Source: Paraburkholderia hiiakae
Lineage (GTDB): Bacteria > Pseudomonadota > Gammaproteobacteria > Burkholderiales > Burkholderiaceae
Length of the DNA stretch: 64,000 bases
Assembly (NCBI RefSeq): GCF_904848665.1
Contig: NZ_CAJHCQ010000010.1
Span: 124,001 to 188,000 of the forward strand
Direction: 5' to 3'
Shown: positions 57,663 through 64,000 of the stretch, piece by piece
Position numbering within the stretch: position 1 is the stretch's first letter
Layout of the letters: every line of letters begins with the position of its first letter
Program-made: the position numbers and the translations under genes
The notes under the pieces: generated by a model
Told to the model about the DNA's origin: nothing
Databases searched by the model: none
Seen by the model: only the letters and a program-made list of their open reading frames with translations

Positions 57663-58665
57663 ATTCGCAACGAATGCCACGCCGCTCAGCGTCAACGCGC
57701 TCGCGCAGCCCCTGCTCGCATCGCTCCTCGAGCGGCAGACCGAACTCGGCCTCGCGGTGCAACGGGATGCGCGGGGCGTGCTGATCGTCGACGCCGGCAT
57801 CGACACGCCCGGCAGCGTAGCGGCCGGCGCCGAAATCGGCGCCATCTGCATGGGTGGGCTCGGCAGCGTGCAGGTGCGCGCGAACGCCGGGGCGAGCGCA
57901 CGCGACGAATGGCCCACCGTGATCGAGATCGCGAGCGCACAGCCGGTGCTCGCGTGTCTCGCGAGCCAGTACGCGGGCTGGAGCCTGTCGGCTTCTAAAG
58001 AGGAAACCGGCGGCAAGAAGTTCTTCGCGCTCGGCTCCGGTCCTGCGCGCTCGCTCGCGTGCAAAGAACCTCTCTACGAGGAACTGCGCTATCGCGACAC
58101 CTCGTCGAGCGGCTGCCTCGTGCTCGAAGTGGACCGTGCGCCGCCCGAGGTCGTGATCGACAAGATCTTGCGCGATTGCTCACTGGACGCGCGCGGTCTC
58201 ACCTTGATCCTCACCCCCACGACGAGCCGCGCAGGCACGACACAGGTGGTCGCGCGCGCGCTCGAAGTCGCGCTGCACAAGGCACATGTGCTGGGCTTTG
58301 CGCTAGAAGACATCGTCGAGGGCCGCGCGAGCGCGCCCTTGCCGCCGCCCTCGCGCGACGCCATCGAAGCGATGGGGCGCACCAACGACGCGATTCTCTA
58401 CGGCGCTCGCGTGCACCTCACGGTGACCGGCAGCGACGATGCGGCACGCGATCTCGCGCAGCGTCTGCCCTCGTCGGCGTCACGCGACTTCGGCCGTTCG
58501 TTCGCCGAAATCTTCACCGAGTACGACTATGACTTCTATCGCATCGACCCGGCGCTGTTCGCGCCCGCCGAGGTGTGGGTGAGCAGTCTCGAAACAGGCC
58601 GCACCTGGCACGCGGGCGCCACGCGCTTCGATCTGCTCCATCCGCTCTGGCTCGGCGAGGCCTGA
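57637..58665 (+). CDS. mch: Methenyl-tetrahydromethanopterin cyclohydrolase
   Basis: The 342-residue product is Mch: TPLSVNALAQPLLASLLERQ, IVDAGIDTPGSVAAGAEIGA, CMGGLGSVQV, ASQYAGWSLSASKE, FFALGSGPARSLACKEPLYE, ALEVALHKAHVLGFALEDIV and EVWVSSLETGRTWHAG. It hydrolyses methenyl-H4MPT to formyl-H4MPT, the third step of the pathway. Slightly longer than usual (about 320-330) by an N-terminal extension of about a dozen residues; the start overlapping the ATP-grasp gene is kept because VSVNALA-type similarity begins soon after. Confidence 0.93.
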   Translation: MNAHSPIVEFATNATPLSVNALAQPLLASLLERQTELGLAVQRDARGVLIVDAGIDTPGSVAAGAEIGAICMGGLGSVQVRANAGASARDEWPTVIEIASAQPVLACLASQYAGWSLSASKEETGGKKFFALGSGPARSLACKEPLYEELRYRDTSSSGCLVLEVDRAPPEVVIDKILRDCSLDARGLTLILTPTTSRAGTTQVVARALEVALHKAHVLGFALEDIVEGRASAPLPPPSRDAIEAMGRTNDAILYGARVHLTVTGSDDAARDLAQRLPSSASRDFGRSFAEIFTEYDYDFYRIDPALFAPAEVWVSSLETGRTWHAGATRFDLLHPLWLGEA

Positions 58666-58666
58666 C

Positions 58667-59623
58667 ATGACCGCAAGAACGCTGCGCGTCGCGATCATGA
58701 CCGACGAGACCGGCTGGCATACCTCGCGCCTCAAGCGTGCGCTGCGCGCGCGCGGCGCGCAGGGCCGCTGCGTGGACCTCGCCGACTGCCGCATCGACAC
58801 CACCTGGGCCGCACACGGCCTCGTGATTCCGGGCTATGGGCGTGGCCTGCCGGACGCGGTGATCGTGCGCGGCGTCGCCGGCGGCAGCTTCGAGCAGGTG
58901 ACCGTACGATTAGGCATCCTGCACGCGCTGCGCGAACTCGGTGTGCCCGTCTACAACGACGCACGGGCGATCGAGCGCAGCGTCGACAAGTCGATGACCA
59001 CTTTCCTGCTGCACCGCGCGGGCATCGCCACACCGCCCGCCTGGGCCGGCGAGTCCTTGCCTCACGCGCGCCGTGTCGTGATGCGCGAGGCGGCGGCGGG
59101 CCGCGAGGTCGTGCTCAAGCCGCTGTTCGGCTCACAGGGCAAGGGCCTCGTGCGCCTTGGCGGCAGCGGTGAGAACGGGTGCGCTGCGCTGCCTTCTTTG
59201 CGCGATTACGGCGGCCTCGCGTATCTGCAACGGTTCGTCCCGCCCACGCGCACGCCGGGGTTCGACTGGCGGGTGCTGGTGGTGGGCGGCAAGGCGGTGA
59301 CCGCCATGCGCCGGGTAAGCGAGCATTGGGTGCACAACGTCGCGCAAGGCGGGCGCTGCGAAGCGCAGCCGTTGACACCCGAACTCGCTCAACTCGCCGA
59401 GCGTGCCAGCGCCGCGCTCGGCCTCGACTACGCCGGCATCGACGTCGTGCCGTGCGACGACCCGGAGCGTGGCGCACAGGTCATCGAAGTGAACGGCGTG
59501 GCCGCGTGGCGCGGACTGCAGTCGGTGACTTCATTCGACATCGCGGGCTGCATCGTCGACGACCTGCTCACGCGGCGGCTCGCGCGTGCGCAAGCCGGCG
59601 CGCCTCGCGAGGCTGTCGCATGA
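58667..59623 (+). CDS. RimK-like ATP-grasp ligase of the H4MPT cluster
   Basis: The 318-residue product is a RimK/MptN-type ATP-grasp ligase: VIPGYGRGLPDAVIVRGVAG, YNDARAIERSVDKSMTTFLL, VLKPLFGSQGKGLVRLGGSG, FVPPTRTPGFDWRVLVVGGK and VIEVNGVAAWRGLQSVT with the Mg-binding Glu and Asn. RimK relatives add glutamate to a carboxylate, and in methanopterin synthesis a glutamate is added to the side chain; here it is a likely side-chain ligase. It starts one base after the mch stop and overlaps the next gene (ATGA). Confidence 0.87.
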   Translation: MTARTLRVAIMTDETGWHTSRLKRALRARGAQGRCVDLADCRIDTTWAAHGLVIPGYGRGLPDAVIVRGVAGGSFEQVTVRLGILHALRELGVPVYNDARAIERSVDKSMTTFLLHRAGIATPPAWAGESLPHARRVVMREAAAGREVVLKPLFGSQGKGLVRLGGSGENGCAALPSLRDYGGLAYLQRFVPPTRTPGFDWRVLVVGGKAVTAMRRVSEHWVHNVAQGGRCEAQPLTPELAQLAERASAALGLDYAGIDVVPCDDPERGAQVIEVNGVAAWRGLQSVTSFDIAGCIVDDLLTRRLARAQAGAPREAVA

Positions 59624-60552
59624 ACGCCCCGCACGACCCCGGGACGACGGCGAGGCTGGAAGCCGCGTTCCTGTGGGCCTGCGAGCAGGACGTCGTGTGC
59701 GCGAAACCGGGCAACGTCAGCTTTGCGTCCGCCGGACACGGCATGAGCGCCGAACTCTTCGTCGCCAGCGCCCGCGCGGCTTGCGCCCCGCTGACACGAC
59801 GGGGCGCGCCGGTGGGCACGCGCATTGAAGCGGCCATCGCGAACACGCGCGCCGCCGCTGGCTGCAATACGAATCTCGGCATTGTGCTGCTGTGCGCGCC
59901 GCTCGCGGCGGCGTTCGAAGCGCCGCCGCCGCACGTCTGCCCGGCGCCCATCCAGGCGGCGCAGTCGATGCAGTCCGTGCAGCGCGTCTTGCGCGCGCTA
60001 ACGGTCGAGGACGCCTGCGCCGCCTATCGTGCGATTGCGCTCGCCAACCCGGGCGGCCTCGGCAACGCGCCGAGTCAGAGCGTGGGCACGACGCCCACCG
60101 TTGACCTGCGCGCTGCCATGGCGCTCGCCGCCGATCGCGATAGCATCGCGCGCCAGTATGCGGAGGACTTCTGCGACGTGCTAGGCTTCGGTCTCGCGAC
60201 TTTCCGTGCGGCCTACCTAGCGCGAGCCGAATCGCGCACGCCGCTCGCCGACGCGGTGCTGCTGACCTGGTTGCGCTTCCTCGCGCGCTGGCCCGATTCG
60301 CACATCGTGCGCAAGCACGGCGCGGCATGTGCACAGCACGTGTCGAACGAAGCGGCGGCCTGGCTCGCGCGCGGGCCGGATCGCCTTTGCGCGCCTCGCG
60401 CGCTCGACGGCTGGGACGCCGAACTCAAGGCGGCCGGCCTCAATCCCGGCACGAGCGCGGACCTGACGGTGGCGACGCTTTTTGCCGCCGCCTGCATGGA
60501 CCCGTCACTGATTGCGCCCACAACGGCTTTTCTACCGGAGACACACTCATGA
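59620..60552 (+). CDS. Triphosphoribosyl-dephospho-CoA synthase (CitG/MdcB)-like protein of the H4MPT cluster
   Basis: The 310-residue product has CitG-like features: EAAFLWACEQDVVCAKPGNV, TRAAAGCNTNLGIVLLCAPL, ALANPGGLGNAPSQSV, and NPGTSADLTVATLFAAACMD near the end. CitG makes a ribosyl-linked prosthetic group by displacing adenine from ATP; in H4MPT clusters the homologue is thought to act in building the phosphoribosyl-containing side chain. It overlaps the ligase before it and fae after it, both by ATGA. Confidence 0.85.
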   Translation: MNAPHDPGTTARLEAAFLWACEQDVVCAKPGNVSFASAGHGMSAELFVASARAACAPLTRRGAPVGTRIEAAIANTRAAAGCNTNLGIVLLCAPLAAAFEAPPPHVCPAPIQAAQSMQSVQRVLRALTVEDACAAYRAIALANPGGLGNAPSQSVGTTPTVDLRAAMALAADRDSIARQYAEDFCDVLGFGLATFRAAYLARAESRTPLADAVLLTWLRFLARWPDSHIVRKHGAACAQHVSNEAAAWLARGPDRLCAPRALDGWDAELKAAGLNPGTSADLTVATLFAAACMDPSLIAPTTAFLPETHS

Positions 60553-61058
60553 CAAAGATAGACCGCGTGCTCGTTGGCGAATCGCTCGTCGGCGAGGGTA
60601 ACGAAGTCGCGCACATCGACCTGATCGTTGGACCGCGCGGCTCGGCGGCGGAGAGCGCCTTCTGCAACGCGCTCACCAACAACAAGGACGGCTTCACGTC
60701 GCTCCTCGCGGTGGTCGCGCCGAATCTTCTTGCCAAGCCCAATACCGTGCTGTTCAACAAGGTGACGATCAAGGGCGCGAAGCAGGCCGTGCAGATGTTC
60801 GGACCGGCGCAGCGGGCGGTGGCGCTCGCGGTGGCGGACAGCGTGGAGGACGGCACCATACCCGCGGACGAAGCCGACGACGTCTTCATCAGCGTGGGCG
60901 TGTTCATCCACTGGCAGGCCGACGACGACCAGAAGATCCAGGACTACAACTATCGCGCCACACGCGAGGCGCTCAAGCGCGCGATCAACCGCGAGCCGCG
61001 CGCCGCCGAAGTGGTCAGCCGAAAAGGCGGGGCGAAACACCCGTTCGCTGCCAGCTGA
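60549..61058 (+). CDS. fae: Formaldehyde-activating enzyme
   Basis: The 169-residue product is Fae: VGESLVGEGNEVAHIDLIVG with the catalytic histidine (about His22), AFCNALTNNKDGFTSLLAVV, KPNTVLFNKVTIKGAKQAVQ, MFGPAQRAVALAVADSVEDG, VFIHWQADDDQKIQDYNYRA. It condenses formaldehyde with H4MPT to methylene-H4MPT and is the entry point for the formaldehyde released by trimethylamine dehydrogenase and the amine demethylase. It is the last gene before an intrinsic hairpin and the inverted folB-like gene. Confidence 0.95.
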   Translation: MTKIDRVLVGESLVGEGNEVAHIDLIVGPRGSAAESAFCNALTNNKDGFTSLLAVVAPNLLAKPNTVLFNKVTIKGAKQAVQMFGPAQRAVALAVADSVEDGTIPADEADDVFISVGVFIHWQADDDQKIQDYNYRATREALKRAINREPRAAEVVSRKGGAKHPFAAS

Positions 61059-61088
61059 CGCCCCCACGAATCTCACCCGGCCGAACAA

Positions 61089-61118
61089 GCCGGACGGTCG
61101 CGGCGACGCCCGTCCGGC
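61089..61118. terminator. Hairpin between fae and the folB-like gene
   Basis: GCCGGACGG, 12-base loop, CCGTCCGGC form nine perfect pairs, 30 bases after fae and a few bases after the opposing gene's stop. Downstream on the plus strand is only CCTTTC, so it is a modest terminator. Confidence 0.55.
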
Positions 61119-61125
61119 CATCCTT

Positions 61126-61650
61126 TCAGCGGCTGCCTTCGGGCGGAAACATGCCGGCGCCGAGCAGCGCCAACGCCACGCCTTCGCGCCGCGGCGCACC
61201 GCCCGTTGGCGCGCGGCGCCGCTCGATCGTGACACCCACGGCCTTCACATTCGCGAACTTGCGCGGCTTCACCAGCGCGACGCGCACCCAGTGCGCGCCG
61301 AAGTCGACCAGCAGCATCTGCGCGATCGTCTCGGCCAGCGCCTCGAGCAACTGCACGCCGTGGTTTTTCAGCAGCGCCTGCAACGCGCCGTGGACCTTGC
61401 CGTAATCGATGGTGTCGTGAATCGCGTCGGTCTCACACGCGCGGCTGCGCGGCAGTCCCGCCCAGAGGTCGATCTCCACCGGCTGCGGGTCGTGCAGTTC
61501 TTCCGGATCGATGCCGATCACCGTCTCGCCAGCAAAGCCCTCGATGAAAATGATGTCCATCGGCTGCGCGCCTTCGCCTTCGGTCTGACGCGACGTGCCG
61601 TCCGCGTACCGTGCGGGCCGGTCGAACATGCTCGTGTCGATTGCGTTCAT
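61126..61650 (-). CDS. Dihydroneopterin aldolase (FolB)-like protein of the H4MPT cluster
   Basis: The 174-residue product contains a FolB domain from about residue 30: MDIIFIEGFAGETVIGIDPE, DAIHDTIDYGKVHGALQALL, LLEALAETIAQMLLVDFG and VRVALVKPRKFANVKAVGVT with the lysine expected in the active site. It carries an extra N-terminal segment of about 30 residues and a C-terminal tail compared with FolB (about 120). It probably makes 6-hydroxymethyl-dihydropterin for methanopterin. It is the only gene of the cluster on the minus strand, with GAGGAG before its ATG. Confidence 0.85.
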   Translation of the reverse strand: MNAIDTSMFDRPARYADGTSRQTEGEGAQPMDIIFIEGFAGETVIGIDPEELHDPQPVEIDLWAGLPRSRACETDAIHDTIDYGKVHGALQALLKNHGVQLLEALAETIAQMLLVDFGAHWVRVALVKPRKFANVKAVGVTIERRRAPTGGAPRREGVALALLGAGMFPPEGSR

Positions 61651-61957
61651 CCTTGCTCCTCTCGCTTGCATGGGAAATGCCGGCACGCTCTTGTGCGCTC
61701 GCGTCGCGGCTCGCCTCGCGCCACCGGGGCGCGGGGTCTCGCAGCTCTCATGCAAGAACCGTCCCAGGCACGAATGTCGCAAGCAGAAGAAGCGTACGAC
61801 GCCCATGTGCGGCGCGCGGGCAGGCCACAGGGGGCACCGGCAAGGCGAGACCCGTTGAGCACGCGCCTGCGCCCGTGACACTGTGTATCGCAAACTGCGC
61901 AACTCGCCGGAGCATCATGATCATGGCTGCAGTCCACGCCTACAACGAAGGTGAACG
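61651..61957. promoter_or_regulatory. Divergent intergenic region in the H4MPT cluster
   Basis: A 307-base stretch between the folB-like gene and dmrB with no believable ORF. It should hold promoters for both directions, but I see no clear -35/-10 pair or operator. Confidence 0.4.
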
Positions 61958-62575
61958 ATGACCCAACCGCGGCAACCGGAAGACCCGCAGGACGACGCAA
62001 CGCTCGCGAGGCCGCGCCTCGCGTGGGCGATCACCGGATCGGGGCACTGTCTCGAAGAATCGCTCGCGCTGGCGGCCGAGTTCCCGCACGTGGACCTGTT
62101 CCTCTCGCGCGCCGCCGCGGAGGTCTTGCCGCTCTACAAGATTGGCATCGCGCAACTCAAGACGCGCTTTCGCGTGTTTCGCGACAACAGCGCGAGCGCG
62201 GTGCCGGTGGGCATGCTCTACGAATCCGGCCTCTATCACACGCTGGTGATCGCTCCCGCCACGAGCAATACCGTTGCGAAATGTGCATTCGGCATCTCCG
62301 ACACGCTGCCCACCAATCTGTTCGCCCAGGCGGGCAAGGTGGGTATTCCCGGCATTGTGTTCGCATGCGACACGGAGCCGGTCGTCGTCACGAAAAGCCC
62401 CCTCGACTGGGTCGAGCTGAGGCCGCGCAACATCGAGCTGCGCAACGTCGAGCGCCTGCGGGCCATCGATCACTGCCTCGTACCCACCTCGATCGATGCG
62501 TTGCGCGCGGCGCTCGAGACCCGGTACAGGTCGCTCGGTCTGCTCGACGCCGTGCACGGCTGCAACCTCGCTTGA
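61958..62575 (+). CDS. dmrB: Dihydromethanopterin reductase-type flavoprotein
   Basis: The 205-residue product has a flavoprotein (archaeoflavoprotein/DmrB) fold: LAWAITGSGHCLEESLALAA at the FMN loop, HVDLFLSRAAAEVL, TLVIAPATSNTVAKCAFGIS, DTLPTNLFAQAGKVGIP and the C-terminal VVVTKSPLDWVELRPRNIEL. DmrB of Burkholderia xenovorans, a 24-subunit cage, is reported to reduce dihydromethanopterin to H4MPT with flavin. The gene follows a divergent promoter region and precedes the DUF6513 gene by 11 bases. Confidence 0.88.
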   Translation: MTQPRQPEDPQDDATLARPRLAWAITGSGHCLEESLALAAEFPHVDLFLSRAAAEVLPLYKIGIAQLKTRFRVFRDNSASAVPVGMLYESGLYHTLVIAPATSNTVAKCAFGISDTLPTNLFAQAGKVGIPGIVFACDTEPVVVTKSPLDWVELRPRNIELRNVERLRAIDHCLVPTSIDALRAALETRYRSLGLLDAVHGCNLA

Positions 62576-62586
62576 GCACAATCGCC

Positions 62587-63972
62587 ATGGAACATATCGT
62601 CTTTTTCACCGGACGCCTCGCCCAGCCGGGGCTGGAGCGGGTGCTGCGCAGCCTCGAACCCGCGCCGTTCACGTGGGAGATCCGCGAGGTCGGCCTGCAG
62701 GTCGCGGCGCTGATGACCGCCGACATGATTCGCCGCCGTGTGAGCGCGCCCATCGCCGCCGACCGCGTGATCGTGCCGGGCCGCTGCCGCGGCGACCTGG
62801 CCGCGCTCTCGGCACACTACGGCATGCCCTTCGAGCGCGGCCCCGAAGAGCTCAAGGACTTGCCCGCGTACTTCAACCGCACGGCGCGGCCTGTCGATCT
62901 CTCGAAGTACGACATCGCGATCTTCGCGGAAATCGTGGATGCGCCCAGGCTCGACGTCGAAGCCATCTGCCGGCGTGCCGAGCAACTGAAAGCCGACGGC
63001 GCGGACGTGATCGACCTCGGCTGCCTGCCCTCCACCGCGTTTCCTCATCTGGCCGACGCCGTGCGTGCGCTCAAGGAGCGGGGCTTGCGTGTCAGCGTGG
63101 ATTCGATGGACGCGAAAGAACTGGTGCGCGGCGGCCGCGCCGGCGCCGACTATCTGCTCAGCCTTTCGAGCGAGACGACGTGGATCCTCAATGAAGTCGA
63201 GTCCACGCCCATCCTCGTGCCGCGTGAGCCCGGCGACGAGCCGTCGCTGTTCGCGGCGATCGAAGCCGTGAGCGCCATGGGCCGTCCGTTTCTCGCCGAC
63301 CCGATTCTCGACCCCATTCCGTTCGGGCTGCTGAAGTCGCTGGTGCGCTACCAGCGCGTGCGCGACGCGTTTCCCGACGCGCCGATCATGATGGGCGTCG
63401 GCAATGTCACCGAGCTCACCGAGGCCGACACCTGCGGCATCAACGCGGTCCTGCTCGGCATGGGGGCGGAGCTGGGCATCTCCGCCATCTTGACGACCCA
63501 GGTGAGTCAGCATGCACGCCGGGCGATCCGCGAGGCGGACGTTGCGCGGCGCGTGATGTACGCCGCGCGCGAACAGCGCACACTGCCCAAGGGCATCTCT
63601 GACGCCTTGATGACCGTGCATGCGAAGCGGCCCTTCCCCGACACGCCCGAAGAAGTCGCCGAGACCGCGCGCGCCATCCGCGATCCGAACTTTCGCGTGC
63701 AGGTATCGAGCGCCGGCGTGCACGTCTACAACCGCGACGGTCACCACGTGGCCGCCGATCCGTTCGCGCTGTGGCCGCGCCTGAAGCTCGAAGGCGACGG
63801 CGCGCACGCGTTCTACATGGGCGTGGAACTCGCGCGCGCGGAAGTGGCGTGGCGGCTCGGCAAGCGCTACGCGCAGGATCAGTCGCTCGACTGGGGTTGC
63901 GCCGCCGAGCGCGATACCGAGAACCTGCTCGAGCAATGCGCGCCCGGCACGACGATGCGCAAGGAGGCCTGA
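62587..63972 (+). CDS. DUF6513 dihydropteroate-synthase-like protein of the H4MPT cluster
   Basis: The 461-residue product has an N-terminal unknown domain (HIVFFTGRLAQPGLERVL, LMTADMIRRRVSAPI, DRVIVPGRCRGDLAALS) and a central pterin-binding TIM-barrel part like dihydropteroate synthase (GADVIDLGCLPSTAFPHLAD, LRVSVDSMDAKELVRGGRAG, PIMMGVGNVTELTEADTCGI). Proteins of this type are found in H4MPT clusters of bacteria and in archaea, and may join the pterin to the RFA phosphate. Exact activity is not settled. The next gene begins right at its stop (TGAATG). Confidence 0.85.
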   Translation: MEHIVFFTGRLAQPGLERVLRSLEPAPFTWEIREVGLQVAALMTADMIRRRVSAPIAADRVIVPGRCRGDLAALSAHYGMPFERGPEELKDLPAYFNRTARPVDLSKYDIAIFAEIVDAPRLDVEAICRRAEQLKADGADVIDLGCLPSTAFPHLADAVRALKERGLRVSVDSMDAKELVRGGRAGADYLLSLSSETTWILNEVESTPILVPREPGDEPSLFAAIEAVSAMGRPFLADPILDPIPFGLLKSLVRYQRVRDAFPDAPIMMGVGNVTELTEADTCGINAVLLGMGAELGISAILTTQVSQHARRAIREADVARRVMYAAREQRTLPKGISDALMTVHAKRPFPDTPEEVAETARAIRDPNFRVQVSSAGVHVYNRDGHHVAADPFALWPRLKLEGDGAHAFYMGVELARAEVAWRLGKRYAQDQSLDWGCAAERDTENLLEQCAPGTTMRKEA

Positions 63973-64000
63973 ATGATTCACGAGACCGTCGTCACCACCT
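63973..64000 (+). CDS. Start of a probable DUF447 gene (3' partial)
   Basis: Only nine codons are in the window, reading MIHETVVTT, with AAGGAGG well placed upstream. DUF447 proteins, common in H4MPT clusters, begin with a similar MI-ETIVTT stretch. The identification rests on this short match and position. Confidence 0.45.

Noticed and set aside
1..64000. CRISPR arrays, tRNA or rRNA genes
   Set aside because: No repeat-spacer periodicity and no tRNA- or rRNA-like sequence was noticed while reading; a covariance-model search would be needed to exclude small RNAs.

Overview
The window is GC-rich DNA from a member of the Burkholderiales, most likely a Paraburkholderia-type chromosome or megaplasmid. 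The signs are a Burkholderia-type 16-strand porin, ETF subunits close to those of Burkholderia, a Cupriavidus-type cbbR/cbbP, and a bacterial tetrahydromethanopterin (H4MPT) gene cluster of the kind known in Burkholderia xenovorans. All identifications come from reading the sequence and remembered family features; no database search was run.

Region 1 (1-19.9 kb) is a catabolic cluster. A HutC/UTRA-type GntR regulator and an FMN-dependent 2-hydroxyacid dehydrogenase lie on the minus strand. Divergent from them is an operon for an SMP-30 lactonase, a ThDP-dependent 2-oxoacid enzyme, a DUF3311/sodium-solute symporter pair and an aldehyde dehydrogenase, followed by a porin. A second divergent pair carries an MFS transporter and CitE-like lyase on one side, and acyl-CoA dehydrogenase, two class III CoA-transferases, a MaoC hydratase and an ETF on the other. 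The palindrome TGTACGTACA, exact or with one mismatch, occurs four times, two in each divergent promoter, so one regulator probably controls both halves. A TRAP-transporter remnant and a TauD-like dioxygenase close the region.

Region 2 (19.9-27.7 kb) is accessory. It holds a possible small ACT protein, an ISNCY/IS1202-like element, an IS110-family (IS1111-type) element, a doubly inactivated DUF1016 (YhcG-like) nuclease gene, an orphan UvrD-like helicase and a HAD phosphatase.

Region 3 (27.7-49.9 kb) is a methylated-amine island. A regulator, a degenerate PAS-GGDEF protein, a NarX-like kinase and a receiver-only response regulator precede two divergent operons. The minus operon encodes a flavin/2Fe-2S reductase, the DUF3445 heme subunit, a permease and DmmA, i.e. 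three of the four subunits of heme-dependent dimethylamine demethylase (HODM). The plus operon encodes the GcvT-like fourth subunit, trimethylamine dehydrogenase (all three aromatic substrate-bowl residues present), a membrane Fe-S oxidoreductase, a repeat protein and a trimethylamine-dehydrogenase-type ETF. Together these should take trimethylamine to dimethylamine to methylamine, releasing formaldehyde. No methylamine-oxidising genes are in the window. A full-length NarL-type regulator and a sigma-54 activator follow, and NarL-like inverted heptamers lie upstream of the relevant genes.

Region 4 (49.9-54.2 kb) is a Calvin-cycle operon in decay. cbbR and phosphoribulokinase look intact. RuBisCO is reduced to the first 18 codons of cbbL fused to a frameshifted 3' part of cbbS, only a possible stub of cbbX remains, fructose-bisphosphatase has lost its metal ligands, and the HAD phosphatase has lost its DxDGT motif and cap.

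Region 5 (54.4-64 kb) is the H4MPT formaldehyde-oxidation and cofactor-synthesis cluster: beta-RFAP synthase, mtdB, an ATP-grasp protein, mch, a second ATP-grasp protein, a CitG-like protein, fae, an inverted folB-like gene, dmrB, a pterin-binding-like DUF6513 gene and the start of a probable DUF447 gene. The formaldehyde made in region 3 can therefore be oxidised via H4MPT, while assimilation by the Calvin cycle at this locus has been lost unless RuBisCO lies elsewhere.
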